From assembly GCA_001897795.1 (NCBI GenBank), contig MKUL01000017.1, forward strand, positions 128,789-192,788: DNA of 64,000 bases, read 5' to 3'. The translations under genes and the position numbers were made by a program. Below, in pieces: positions 33,786-42,569 of this stretch. The notes under the pieces were generated by a model that was not told where the DNA came from, made no database searches, and was given only the letters and a program-made list of their open reading frames with translations. The DNA comes from Alphaproteobacteria bacterium 41-28 (GTDB lineage Bacteria > Pseudomonadota > Alphaproteobacteria > UBA9655). Position 1 is the stretch's first letter. Each line of letters starts with the position of its first letter.

Positions 33786-35156
33786 ATGGTTCGCAGATTT
33801 TTAAGCTTTGTTTTAATTGCCACTTTTTTCTTGCCCTCTGCTCTGTATGCTCATGGAGCAGGCATGGTTATTCTCACGGATGATGGAAACGCACTCATTA
33901 GCAGAGGATATCGTGATAGAGCTAGGGTTTGGGAAGATGTCGGCGGGCTTCAAGATCCCGGAGAAACGTTCGAACAAACCGCTTTAAGAGAAGCTAAGGA
34001 AGAAACAGGATATTGGAGTGCTTCCCACATCACTTTAGCGGATGTTGCAGGATCTCCCTATTCACAGGTCGGTACAAATTTTATATATCGTATGTATTTT
34101 GTCCATGCTCGTGGACCTAAGCCTTCTATTCAAGAGATTAGGAACAATGCTGCCTTGGCTAATCAAAGACTTGGGGTTAATTCTCATGTTGAAAAAGATG
34201 ATTGGTGCTATGTTCCTGTTCAGCAGCTTCTAAACGCTGCTAGAACCGGAAACCGAAGGCTTCCTGGCATGAACCAAGATTTGGCAAGTCCTTTCTTCAG
34301 AAGTCTCCAAACAAAACAAGCTAAGCGTGCATTGCGTAACTTTATTAATCGAGCACCGAATCCGAATCCTCAACAAAACACCAGAGATATAATAATAACT
34401 TATAACTTGCCTCCTCACAAGAATCAGGCCTTATTTGATAACATTGTTCATAATAATATTCCTGGTAAAGCAAATCCGGATAATTATCACGTTACTTTAG
34501 CTTGGATTAAAAACGTTAATCCAAATGATTATCCGTTATTGCAAGCGCGTCTTCAGGCAGTTGCCAATGCTCATTTACCGCAAGCAACATTCACGGCTTC
34601 TGCCGTTCGACGGTACACTGTGAATCGTGGACACAACGCGTGTCCTCTTGTCCTCGTTCCACAACCTCAGGAGGTAGCAAACTTTAAGAATATCGGTCTT
34701 GCTCTTTTTGATGAAGTTCACAATTTTAATGTTGCAAATGGAACGAATTATCAGAGTCATTTAGATCTCCATCCCATTGTTCAGGATCCCCATATTACGC
34801 TCGCGAATACCCACTTTATTCAACAGAATAATCTTAATCGTGATCAGATTATCAATGGGATTAACCCAATAATTCGTGAGCGAGGACTTGAGTTTTTACA
34901 GATTGCTGCCGCACCTGCACCTATAGCAGCACCAGCACCTGTACCTGTAGCAAAGCCTGCAGCAAAAAGACGGCAAGCTAAGAGTACAAGAAAACGGTCT
35001 GCTCCTCGGAAACGAGTAAGAGCTAAGAAAAGGTCCGCTCCTCGGAAGCGAGTAAGAACTAGTAGAAAGAAGCGAACAGTTGCTAGAAATAAGCGTGTTT
35101 CTTCAAAAAGAAGGGTTGCATCGAGAAGGGGATCTCGACAAAAGCGGCGGCGGTAA
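33786..35156 (+). CDS. Secreted Nudix hydrolase-2H phosphoesterase fusion with basic tail
   Basis: This 456-residue protein has four parts. Residues 1-22 form a signal peptide (RRFLSFVLIATFFLPSALYA). Residues about 25-165 are a Nudix domain with a perfect Nudix box (G54, E60, R68-E69, E72-E73, G75). Residues about 200-372 look like a 2H phosphoesterase (RNA ligase/cyclic phosphodiesterase fold) with the two required motifs HVT at 235-237 and HIT at 336-338. After a Pro/Ala linker, residues 394-456 are almost purely Arg/Lys with Ser/Thr/Ala, including two KRSAPRKRVR repeats, like a histone H1 or nuclear-localisation tail. Nudix enzymes cut nucleoside diphosphate derivatives and 2H enzymes cut cyclic or 2',5'-phosphodiester bonds, so nucleic-acid-derived substrates are likely. 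Export and a nuclear or RNA target in the host are inferred. GGGGTG is seven bases upstream; ATG 33750 is an alternative start. Confidence 0.88.
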   Translation: MVRRFLSFVLIATFFLPSALYAHGAGMVILTDDGNALISRGYRDRARVWEDVGGLQDPGETFEQTALREAKEETGYWSASHITLADVAGSPYSQVGTNFIYRMYFVHARGPKPSIQEIRNNAALANQRLGVNSHVEKDDWCYVPVQQLLNAARTGNRRLPGMNQDLASPFFRSLQTKQAKRALRNFINRAPNPNPQQNTRDIIITYNLPPHKNQALFDNIVHNNIPGKANPDNYHVTLAWIKNVNPNDYPLLQARLQAVANAHLPQATFTASAVRRYTVNRGHNACPLVLVPQPQEVANFKNIGLALFDEVHNFNVANGTNYQSHLDLHPIVQDPHITLANTHFIQQNNLNRDQIINGINPIIRERGLEFLQIAAAPAPIAAPAPVPVAKPAAKRRQAKSTRKRSAPRKRVRAKKRSAPRKRVRTSRKKRTVARNKRVSSKRRVASRRGSRQKRRR

Positions 35157-35173
35157 AGAGAAATTCGTTGGGC

Positions 35174-35635
35174 TTATGGTACCTGTCGGATCTTTTTTGC
35201 AACCGCATTTAAAACCCCGTTTACAAAGGCAACTTCCTTATCGTCAAAAAAATCATGGGTAATATTAAGATATTCATCAATAATCACAGCAGTTGGTGTG
35301 TTTGATTCCAAAATTTCATAAAGAGCTGCGCGGAGAATTGCCCTCGTTACAGATTCTATCCGGTCAAGCGGCCATCCCTCTTTTAAAGCTCCGCATATCA
35401 CTTCATCGCTGCGATGATGGGTAGACCATGCTCCTTCCGTAAGTTTTACAAAAAAAGTGGTGTCTACCTGTCGTCGACCTTTCTGGGTATCTTTCAAGCG
35501 GTGGTTGAGAAATTCTAAGACGACAGAAGATGCTGAAGATCCTGTTTGTTCAATTTGAAAGAGGGCTTGGACGGCCACAAGACGTCCAACCGTTCGCCCC
35601 TTAAAGGGTGTTTTGGGGGAGGGTGCTTTACTCAT
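35174..35635 (-). CDS. nusB: Transcription antitermination factor NusB
   Basis: NusB binds boxA RNA with S10 in antitermination of rRNA operons. The all-helical family is recognisable from RLVAVQALFQIEQTG near the N-terminus, the central ICGALKEGWPLDRIESVTRAILRAALYEIL and the C-terminal VIIDEYLNITHDFFDDKEVAFVNGVLNAVAKKI. At 153 residues it has the usual size. It is convergent with the Nudix-2H gene, with 17 bases between their stops, and has no ribH neighbour, which is the common partner in this class. Confidence 0.94.
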   Translation of the reverse strand: MSKAPSPKTPFKGRTVGRLVAVQALFQIEQTGSSASSVVLEFLNHRLKDTQKGRRQVDTTFFVKLTEGAWSTHHRSDEVICGALKEGWPLDRIESVTRAILRAALYEILESNTPTAVIIDEYLNITHDFFDDKEVAFVNGVLNAVAKKIRQVP

Positions 35636-35880
35636 GGAAACCTTTTGCCCGAGAGAATTGCATTTTAGACAAAACCATATGGGAACTCCTTTGACTCATT
35701 TAAGTACCATTCTTTCTTATCATTTATATTTTCTCGTTTGCCACAGGTTTTATGGTGTTTTTTCAGAAATAATTTACCATTCAAATGCAATGATGTCAGA
35801 TAATTTTCTCATATTAAATAAAATTTAACACATTTTTTGCTATAAATATAAATAGAGGATTAAATAGCAAGAGACGTATT

Positions 35881-36339
35881 ATGAAAGCCCTTTATTTTGA
35901 ATCTATCACACTTATAGAGCGGCTTCACCATCTTTTCTTGGATGTGTTGAAAACGGAACTCGATCGCCTTCGTATTTTTGATATAAACAATGTGCAATGT
36001 TTTATTTTGTACAATGTTGGCAAAAATGAAATGACAGTGGGTGAAATTTCTAATCGCGGATATTATTTGGGATCTAATGTTTCTTATAATCTAAAAAAGC
36101 TTGTCGAAAATGGCTATTTCGTCCAAGAAAAGGCTAAACATGATAAGCGAGCCAGCAAGATTCGACTTTCAGACAAAGGGCTCAAACTATACGATAAAAT
36201 TGATAAAATCTTTACACAACAATCCTCCAATTTGAAATACAATGGGATTGTTGATCAAAACCTGACTGATACGCTTAAACTCCTTCGTAAGCTTGAATCT
36301 TACTGGAGCTTCATCATCTCACACGGCCTAGTAGAGTAG
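35881..36339 (+). CDS. ldtR: LdtR-type MarR family winged-helix regulator
   Basis: This 152-residue protein has a winged helix-turn-helix (MTVGEISNRGYYLGSNVSYNLKKLVENGYF, wing at KAKHDKRASKIRLSDKG) and closely follows the pattern of LdtR, a MarR-type regulator widespread in alphaproteobacteria, including the start YFESITLIERLHHLFLDVLK and the RGYYLGSNVSYNLKKL recognition part. LdtR has been linked to control of an L,D-transpeptidase gene and cell-wall stress in related bacteria; no such gene is in this window. It stands alone and is convergent with the methyltransferase gene. Confidence 0.85.
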   Translation: MKALYFESITLIERLHHLFLDVLKTELDRLRIFDINNVQCFILYNVGKNEMTVGEISNRGYYLGSNVSYNLKKLVENGYFVQEKAKHDKRASKIRLSDKGLKLYDKIDKIFTQQSSNLKYNGIVDQNLTDTLKLLRKLESYWSFIISHGLVE

Positions 36340-36430
36340 GTCAGAATGGCAGAAGAGCAGAAATGCAGAAAACAGAAAGAAAGATTAAGTTGAAAAACTG
36401 TCCTTGATATATCTGAAGATAGTTGTTTGC

Positions 36431-36480
36431 CTCTTCTGCTCTTCTGCTCTTCTGCTCTTCTGCTCTTCTGCTCTTCTGCT
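36431..36480. repeat. Tandem repeat of an 8-base unit (CTCTTCTG), about six copies
   Basis: CTCTTCTG repeats without interruption for 50 bases and ends exactly at the stop codon of the methyltransferase gene on the minus strand. A GGCAGAAGAGCAGAAATGCAG stretch at 36346-36366 is partly complementary, so the region between the two convergent genes could fold as a hairpin. Copy number is likely variable between strains. Confidence 0.9.
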
Positions 36481-37060
36481 ACACTGCTTTCGTATATTCC
36501 CATACTGTAGCTGGGGGAAGGTTGCGGAAAATGGTGCCTAACCGCTTTTTCTTTAAGTTATAGGCCTTGGCATCAATGGAAGACCGAGGGGAATAGGTAT
36601 ATTGTAAATAAGCCCCGCCAGGTGCCATAATTTTAAAACAGCTTTCTAAAACCTTCCGTTGGATAGACTCTGGAATATTGATCATAGGCAAACCAGAGAC
36701 AACGCGATGGACTTTTCCAATCACTTCCGGGGGAAGAATTTGATCCAGTTCTGCCGCATTACCGTGGATGACATTGACTTGAGGGAGGGCTGATTTTAAA
36801 TAGGCTGCGAGCGCTGGATCCAATTCAATGACATAGAGCAGCTTAGGGTCAAGACCTGTGTTGATAAGTGCGCGTGTGAGAGCGCCTGTCCCTCCACCTA
36901 GCTCAATAATAGGCGAGAAGTCATCTACTATTGTATAACGGGCTAAAAGGGCTCCCAAATGGCGCGAACTAGGAGCCACAGCTCCCAGCCGAAGGGGATT
37001 TTTCAGAGCCCTTAAAAGGAAAAGTTTAGTTCCGAGGGAGGTGTCAGCTTGAACCTGCAT
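36479..37060 (-). CDS. Phospholipid N-methyltransferase-like SAM enzyme (COG3963 type)
   Basis: This 193-residue protein is a class I SAM methyltransferase. GAVAPSSRHLGALLARY leads into the SAM loop IELGGGTGALTRAL, followed by VIELDPALAAYL (acidic residue of motif II) and VVSGLPMINIPESIQRKVLESCF, then the GGAYLQYTYSPRS block. This order is typical of the COG3963 group, which includes phosphatidylethanolamine N-methyltransferases of the PmtA kind, and of related rRNA dimethyltransferase-like enzymes. Phospholipid methylation is the better guess, not proof. The 3' end runs into an 8-base tandem repeat at its stop codon. Confidence 0.78.
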   Translation of the reverse strand: MQVQADTSLGTKLFLLRALKNPLRLGAVAPSSRHLGALLARYTIVDDFSPIIELGGGTGALTRALINTGLDPKLLYVIELDPALAAYLKSALPQVNVIHGNAAELDQILPPEVIGKVHRVVSGLPMINIPESIQRKVLESCFKIMAPGGAYLQYTYSPRSSIDAKAYNLKKKRLGTIFRNLPPATVWEYTKAV

Positions 37061-37146
37061 TCTTTAAACCCTTGTATGAGATTAAATTATTTATGCACGG
37101 AATGGGGTAACAAATCAAGAGTGGAGAAAGGAGAAGGATTCCCCCC

Positions 37147-38100
37147 TCAAGAAACCTTCCTAGACCGTGGGTGAGCGTCTCGATAAGCCTGATAAAGTTT
37201 ATCTTGAGTTAAATCCGTATAAATTTGGGTTGAGCTTAGAGACGCATGTCCCAATAGTTCTTGAATGTGCCGCAAATCTCCCCCACCCTCTAAAAGATGC
37301 GTGGCAAAACTGTGCCGTAAAGCATGAGGAGTTGCTGTATCCGGAAGGCCAAGTTCAAGACGGAGGTTTCGCAAAGTTCGCTCAAGGATAACAGGATTTA
37401 ATCGTCCCCCACGGGCACCTCGGAAAAGAGGTTTATCCGGTTCGGAAGGGTAGGGGGAGGCTTTCAAGTACTGCTCCACCTTTTCGGCAACCGGGGCCAG
37501 GAGAGGAACGTGTCTCTCTTTCCCTCCCTTGCCTTTGATGAGAAGGAAAGAGTCTGTCCAATCAGCACGGTTTAAATTTAATGCTTCTGAAATGCGCAAG
37601 CCACATCCATAAAGAAGCATAAAAAGGGCCTGATCGCGAAGCTCTATCCACGTTTCTGGCTTTCGATTTATAAGGCTAAGAGACTGTGTTTTTGATAAAG
37701 GACGAGGGAGGCTTTTATCCAATCGGGGGGATGAAATAACTTCAAAGGTTGAAGAAACCTTGAGTCCTTGCCGCCTTAAATATCGCACAAAAGATTTAAG
37801 ACTTGAAAGAAGACGTGCGTTTGTTCGTTTGCTTGATTGAGCGTGTACACGGCTTGCTAAAAATGAGCGGAGATCCATTGGCGATAAGCTTTCAAGCTCT
37901 CTGAGGCAGAGAAGTTCGCCCTTATGGTCATTCATAAAAGTTACAAAATGCTTTAGATCTGAAAAGACAGCGTGGACTGTGTGCCATGAAGCGCGCCGTT
38001 CATAAACAAGCTGTTGATAAAAGCTTTTTAACAAGGCCTTGAGATCTTGAGAGGCTAGCTCCAGCGTTTCTTGAAGGCGACGAGCAGCGCGCTCTTCCAT
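37147..38100 (-). CDS. xerC: Tyrosine recombinase XerC
   Basis: XerC acts with XerD at dif to resolve chromosome dimers. The N-terminal SAM-like DNA-binding domain (LVYERRASWHTVHAVFSDLKHF) is followed by the catalytic domain with Arg in GCGLRISEALNL, Lys in KGKGGKERHVPL, HALRHSFATHLL (His and Arg), LLGHASLSS (His) and the nucleophile Tyr in TQIYTDLT. The ELLGHASLSSTQIYT form favours XerC over XerD. It is 317 residues and starts one base after the tal stop codon, so the two are co-transcribed. Confidence 0.92.
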   Translation of the reverse strand: MEERAARRLQETLELASQDLKALLKSFYQQLVYERRASWHTVHAVFSDLKHFVTFMNDHKGELLCLRELESLSPMDLRSFLASRVHAQSSKRTNARLLSSLKSFVRYLRRQGLKVSSTFEVISSPRLDKSLPRPLSKTQSLSLINRKPETWIELRDQALFMLLYGCGLRISEALNLNRADWTDSFLLIKGKGGKERHVPLLAPVAEKVEQYLKASPYPSEPDKPLFRGARGGRLNPVILERTLRNLRLELGLPDTATPHALRHSFATHLLEGGGDLRHIQELLGHASLSSTQIYTDLTQDKLYQAYRDAHPRSRKVS

Positions 38101-38101
38101 T

Positions 38102-38764
38102 TTACACTACACTAATTCTCTGACCTGTTTTTTTCCAGTCGGCCAAAAAGTCAGACAACCCTTTGTCGGTAAGGGGATGTTTAAAAAGTTGATGCAAAAC
38201 CTTTGGAGGGATAGTGACGATATCGGCCCCGATCTGTGCAGCTTCAATAACATGGAGGGGGCTTCGAATAGAGGCCGCTAAAACTTCTGTTCGAAAATCT
38301 GGGTAGTGATCATAAATTTCAACAATTTCTTGAATCAAATCCATTCCCGTTTCTCCCACATCATCCAGGCGACCAATAAAAGGAGAAATAAAGCTAGCTC
38401 CTGCTTTTGCAGCTAAGATGGCTTGTGCTGCTGAAAAACATAAAGTTACATTTACGAGTGTGCCTTCTCCCGTTAAGATGCGGCAGGCCATAAGCCCTTC
38501 AGGGGTTAAAGGGACTTTGATGGCAACATTGGGAGCTATTTTGGCGAGGTATCGTCCTTCCGCGAGCATTCCTTCTTGATCAGTTGCTGTCACTTCAGCG
38601 CTCACAGGACCTGGGACCAGGTTACAAATTTCGGCGATAACGTCTTCAAAGCGTCGGCCTGACTGGGCAATCAGGGTTGGATTCGTGGTGACACCATCAA
38701 CGAGGCCTGTTTCCACAAGGGAGCGAATTTCTTCGACATCGGCTGTATCAACAAAAAATTTCAT
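38102..38764 (-). CDS. tal: Transaldolase, small (MipB/TalC) type
   Basis: This 220-residue enzyme transfers a dihydroxyacetone unit in the pentose phosphate pathway, or acts as fructose-6-phosphate aldolase. The short type is identified by [32 protein letters not shown] at the N-terminus, the Schiff-base Lys in [42 protein letters not shown], and the C-terminal [20 protein letters not shown]. The two enzymatic activities cannot be separated by eye. It is divergent from priA, with cloverleaf copy E in the gap, and upstream of xerC. Confidence 0.93.
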   Translation of the reverse strand: MKFFVDTADVEEIRSLVETGLVDGVTTNPTLIAQSGRRFEDVIAEICNLVPGPVSAEVTATDQEGMLAEGRYLAKIAPNVAIKVPLTPEGLMACRILTGEGTLVNVTLCFSAAQAILAAKAGASFISPFIGRLDDVGETGMDLIQEIVEIYDHYPDFRTEVLAASIRSPLHVIEAAQIGADIVTIPPKVLHQLFKHPLTDKGLSDFLADWKKTGQRISVV

Positions 38765-38783
38765 GCGCTATGATCCTTTCTAC

Positions 38784-38973
38784 GTGATTACTCACCCGTT
38801 TGTGTCATCCTTGGCAAGAAATGCTTTGTTTTCCCAGGGAAAACATTAGCATTTCTTGGCCGAGGATCTATTGATATCGAGATCCTCGGCCAAGAAAAGG
38901 TAAGCGTTTTCTTCGAAAAATCAACCTTTTCTTGCCAAGGATGACACTGCGTGGGAAATGGGTGAGTAGTTAC
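38784..38973. repeat. Cloverleaf palindromic repeat, type I copy E
   Basis: The core is 38802-38947 (GTGTCATCCTTGGCAAGAAA ... CTTGCCAAGGATGACAC) with the AAATGCT arm first, the CTTGGCCGAGGATCT / AGATCCTCGGCCAAG centre, and the AAAAGGT arm second. The outer ends GTGATTACTCACCC (38784-38797) and GGGTGAGTAGTTAC (38960-38973) are both present. It lies in the gap between divergent tal and priA. Confidence 0.92.
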
Positions 38974-38998
38974 CTTTCTACTTAAGAATGGGACTATT

Positions 38999-41167
38999 AT
39001 GAATTCGAATTCTATTTCTGTAAAGATCTCTGTACTTTTGCCAGTTCCTTTAGATCATCCTTTTGATTATGTGTCCGACAAACCCTTGGCGCCGGGAACA
39101 TTGATTCAGGTTCCATTTGGACCTCGCAAACTTTATGGAGTCGTCTGGAATGAAAAAAATCCAACCTCTTCTAAAACACTGAAACCCATTTTGAGCGTTT
39201 TTGAGGACGTGCGCCTTCCTGACGTTTCCTTAAAATTTATTGAGTGGGTAAGTGAATATACCATGACTCCCCGAGGGCAAATTTTAAAAATGGCTCTTCC
39301 TGCGCCTGAAGTTTTTGAAGCAAAAGGGGAAAGTCTCTATGGTCTTACAAAACCTCCCCAACGGCTGACGCCGCAACGGCAAAAAGTTCTCGATTTCTTT
39401 GGAGCCTCCACCACACCTCTTCCTCTTGCTGAGATTTCAGAAAAAACAGAAGTAAGTGAAGTGGTGCTAAAAAGCCTTCTGAAAGAAGGAGTCTTAAGTC
39501 TAAAAGGGGACCGGCCATGGGCTCCTCCACCACCTCCTCCTCAAAAATCTCCACAGAAGCCTCAGCTTTCCTTGGATCAGTCGAATGCTGCGGAAGCCAT
39601 TAAGAAAAGTTTGGAATCTCATACCTTTCATACCTTCCTTTTAGAAGGCGTCACAGGCTCAGGAAAAACAGAAGTTTATTTCGAAACAATTGACCATGTC
39701 CTCCAAAGCCAAGGGCAGGCTCTCATCATGTTACCTGAGATTGCCCTGACGGCTCAATGGTTGCAACGGTTTGAGACCCGTTTTGGTTTTCAGCCTGCGA
39801 TTTGGCATTCGGATATTAAACAAAGCCAGAAAAAAATTACATTTCGGGCAATTCTTGAAGGAAAGGTGCCCGTCCTTGTTGGGGCTCGCTCCTCTCTTTT
39901 TCTCCCCTTCCCAGATCTCAGGCTCATCATCGTGGACGAGGAACATGATGGTTCTTACAAGCAGGAAGAAGGCGTCATTTATAACGCGCGAGATATGGGC
40001 GTTGTTCGAGCACGTCTGAGTCAAGCCACCTGTGTTCTAGCTTCTGCAACGCCTTCTCTTGAAACGGAATTGAATGTTTGTTCTGGAAAATACCATTCTC
40101 TTCAATTGGCAGATCGATATGGAGGAGCGGAAATGCCAGATGTGAAGCTCATTGACATGCGAAAGGTCAAAAAGGCCTCACAAGACTGGATTTCTCCGCA
40201 GCTTCGTGAAGCTCTTCATCAGACCCTTGCGCGCGGTGAACAAGCCATGCTCTTTTTGAATCGTCGAGGATACGCGCCTTTGCTTCTTTGTCAAAGTTGT
40301 GGTGATCGGCTTATGTGTCCCCAGTGTAGTGTTTCTCTTGTTCAGCATAAGTTTCAAGATAAGCTTCTTTGTCATCACTGTGGCTATATGACACGTCTGC
40401 CTTCAACATGCTGTGCTTGTCAGGAGGAAGGCAGCTATCGTGCCATAGGGCCAGGTGTGGAAAGAATTTATGAGGAAGTTAAAATGATTCTTCCTGAGGC
40501 ACGCTGCGTCCTGATGACAAGCGACCAGCTCACAACAGCTCAAAAGGTTTCTGAGCGAGTTCAACAAATCCAAGATCATGAAGTGGATATCTTGATCGGT
40601 ACCCAAATAATGGCTAAGGGTCACCATTTCCCTCTGTTAACGTTGGTGGGCATCGTCGATGGAGACAGCGCTCTTTCAGGAAGTGATTTAAGAGCGTCGG
40701 AGAAGTCCTTTCAACTTCTCCATCAGGTATCAGGGAGATCCGGGCGTGAAGTGCGAAAGGGGCAGGTTCTTCTTCAAACCCATATTCCAGAACATCCTGT
40801 CATGCAAGCCCTTGTGCATCAGAGTCGGGAAGAGTTCTCTGCTCTTGAATCTGATCAAAGACTTATTCACGGCTTTCCTCCTCATGGGCGGCTTGCAGCC
40901 CTTATCTTTTCAGGTAAAAAGAGTCACGATGTTGAAAAAATAGCTCGTATGTTAGCAAAAAAGTTTCCTCTTACGGAAAAGGCCGAATTATTAGGCCCTA
41001 CACCGGCACCCCTTTCCTTTTTAAGAGGACAACATCGGTGGCGGCTTCTTGTGAAGACAACAAAGGATTTTCCTCCCCAACCCCTTATCAAGGTCTGGCT
41101 TTCTAAGGTGTCTCTTCCATCTACCGTGAGGATACAGATCGACATCGATCCCTATAGTTTTTTGTGA
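38999..41167 (+). CDS. priA: Primosomal replication restart helicase PriA
   Basis: PriA reloads the replisome at stalled forks. The N-terminal 3'-DNA-binding domain (VLLPVPLDHPFDYVSD) is followed by a helicase core with Walker A in GVTGSGKTEVYFE, DEEH in IVDEEHDGSYKQEE, and the C-terminal helicase motifs (QIMAKGHHFPLLTLVGIVDGD, QVSGRSGREVRKGQVLLQT). The zinc-binding insertion has eight cysteines in CQSCGDRLMCPQC and CHHCGYMTRLPSTCCAC. At 722 residues the length is normal. It is transcribed away from tal and has no close downstream partner. Confidence 0.97.
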   Translation: MNSNSISVKISVLLPVPLDHPFDYVSDKPLAPGTLIQVPFGPRKLYGVVWNEKNPTSSKTLKPILSVFEDVRLPDVSLKFIEWVSEYTMTPRGQILKMALPAPEVFEAKGESLYGLTKPPQRLTPQRQKVLDFFGASTTPLPLAEISEKTEVSEVVLKSLLKEGVLSLKGDRPWAPPPPPPQKSPQKPQLSLDQSNAAEAIKKSLESHTFHTFLLEGVTGSGKTEVYFETIDHVLQSQGQALIMLPEIALTAQWLQRFETRFGFQPAIWHSDIKQSQKKITFRAILEGKVPVLVGARSSLFLPFPDLRLIIVDEEHDGSYKQEEGVIYNARDMGVVRARLSQATCVLASATPSLETELNVCSGKYHSLQLADRYGGAEMPDVKLIDMRKVKKASQDWISPQLREALHQTLARGEQAMLFLNRRGYAPLLLCQSCGDRLMCPQCSVSLVQHKFQDKLLCHHCGYMTRLPSTCCACQEEGSYRAIGPGVERIYEEVKMILPEARCVLMTSDQLTTAQKVSERVQQIQDHEVDILIGTQIMAKGHHFPLLTLVGIVDGDSALSGSDLRASEKSFQLLHQVSGRSGREVRKGQVLLQTHIPEHPVMQALVHQSREEFSALESDQRLIHGFPPHGRLAALIFSGKKSHDVEKIARMLAKKFPLTEKAELLGPTPAPLSFLRGQHRWRLLVKTTKDFPPQPLIKVWLSKVSLPSTVRIQIDIDPYSFL

Positions 41168-41336
41168 ACAAGCCTATAGACGAATTTTGCGATGGAATTC
41201 TACGATGGAACGGGACCTTCCCCAGAAACGAAAAGGAAAAAATTGGTTAAGCAAGGCAGCATCTAATGGGGAGATTTGTCAATGATGTAAAAGTTTGTTT
41301 TATGAAAAATGTGAAAAGCCCCGTATGGTGGAATTA

Positions 41337-41365
41337 TTGACAAACGATACTTGGATTCTTATGAT
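41337..41365 (+). promoter_or_regulatory. Near-consensus sigma-70 promoter of the Nudix-RS gene
   Basis: TTGACA (41337-41342) and TATGAT (41360-41365) are 17 bases apart, a near-perfect sigma-70 promoter, about 37 bases before the ATG at 41402. It is the best promoter match I noticed in the window. Confidence 0.7.
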
Positions 41366-41401
41366 ACATTTTAATATTTTTGAAAGTTTATCAGGGTTTT
41401 T

Positions 41402-42517
41402 ATGGCTTTTTACATTAAAAAAATAGTTTTATTAATATTATTTTTAAATATTATTTCATTTCAACTTTGTTTTTCCTCGTTTGATGGATTTGACTATCAA
41501 GATGATCCAACTCAGCCCGTAACCCATGCCGGAGCTCTTTTAGTAAAAAAGTATCCTGTAGATCATCCCGATGGTTTTGGAGAGCAGTTTTGCATGCTGA
41601 TGGGTCATGATCGATATTTGAATTCATGGGCTCCTGCATCAGGTTCTGTGGACGGCGGTAAGGATTTTGAAGTCAGGAATGGAAGAAATTTCTATTTAAG
41701 TACTAAAACAATGCAACGGGAAGTTCTAGAAGAAACAGGTGGATGTGTTGATTTAACCACTGTGGCTATTGCTGAAGATTCCATGATATATTCTCCTAGA
41801 TTTCGCGATTTATTGGGCGTTGTAAGAGATGATACATTCTCATGTGAAGCGCTTAACCTTTCCGTACAACAGTCAATTGCTGATCCTCTTAGAGATGTGG
41901 GATGGAAAGAGATGGATCAATATGATGCTTTTCCAGTTTCAGATATAATACAGACAGCTCGAATCATGAAAACTCATTTTGACAATAGAAGGGATCTTAA
42001 CAATAACCTTTCTGCGTCTCTACTCACTCTTCCTCCGTCTATCCTCTCGCCGAGAAGATCACTTATTGATACCCCTCTTGTTTATGTTAATAACAGAAGT
42101 CATCAAAGAAAAGAAATATGTGCTTATTATATGGGAGCTATTGCAGACGCCCTCCCACAACTTGAAAATATTCTTACAAGCATGGGCGCCATGTCAGTAC
42201 AAGTTGTGCCACCCGTATCTCCTCCAGCTCCTATCCCCATATCAGAACCAGCGGTAACGAGGCCAGAATACCCTAGGCCAGAAAACTCTAGACCAGAATA
42301 CCCTAGGCTAGGAAACTCTAGCCCAGAAATTTCAAAGACTTCTAGATCAAGGTTTTCTAGATCAAAGGCTTTAAAGCCAAGAACATTGAGAAAGTCTAAG
42401 GGTTCGAGGGCAAGAACTTTGAGATCAAGAGCTTCAAAGTCTAGGAGTTCAAGGGTAAGGACTTTGAGATCAAAAGTTTCTAAAAAAAATAGAAGGAGTA
42501 TTCCTCGCCATAGATAA
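41402..42517 (+). CDS. Secreted Nudix-like protein with Arg/Ser-rich tail
   Basis: This 371-residue protein has a signal peptide (YIKKIVLLILFLNIISFQLCFS) and a Nudix-like domain at about residues 40-210 that contains REVLEETGG (residues 106-114) as the end of the Nudix box. The first half of the box (GSVDGGKDFE) is separated from it by about eleven extra residues, so the metal site may be altered. A Pro-rich segment with tandem RPEYPRPENS / RPEYPRLGNS repeats follows. Residues 311-371 are Arg/Ser/Lys-rich with three RTLR repeats, resembling the RS domains of splicing factors. The overall plan, signal-Nudix-proline linker-basic tail, is the same as in the protein at 33786. A strong promoter precedes it. 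Export and a host target are inferred. Confidence 0.8.
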   Translation: MAFYIKKIVLLILFLNIISFQLCFSSFDGFDYQDDPTQPVTHAGALLVKKYPVDHPDGFGEQFCMLMGHDRYLNSWAPASGSVDGGKDFEVRNGRNFYLSTKTMQREVLEETGGCVDLTTVAIAEDSMIYSPRFRDLLGVVRDDTFSCEALNLSVQQSIADPLRDVGWKEMDQYDAFPVSDIIQTARIMKTHFDNRRDLNNNLSASLLTLPPSILSPRRSLIDTPLVYVNNRSHQRKEICAYYMGAIADALPQLENILTSMGAMSVQVVPPVSPPAPIPISEPAVTRPEYPRPENSRPEYPRLGNSSPEISKTSRSRFSRSKALKPRTLRKSKGSRARTLRSRASKSRSSRVRTLRSKVSKKNRRSIPRHR

Positions 42518-42569
42518 CTAAGAATTCTCACCGATACAGGGAAAGATAAAGTTCTATGCTCCTTAGAGT

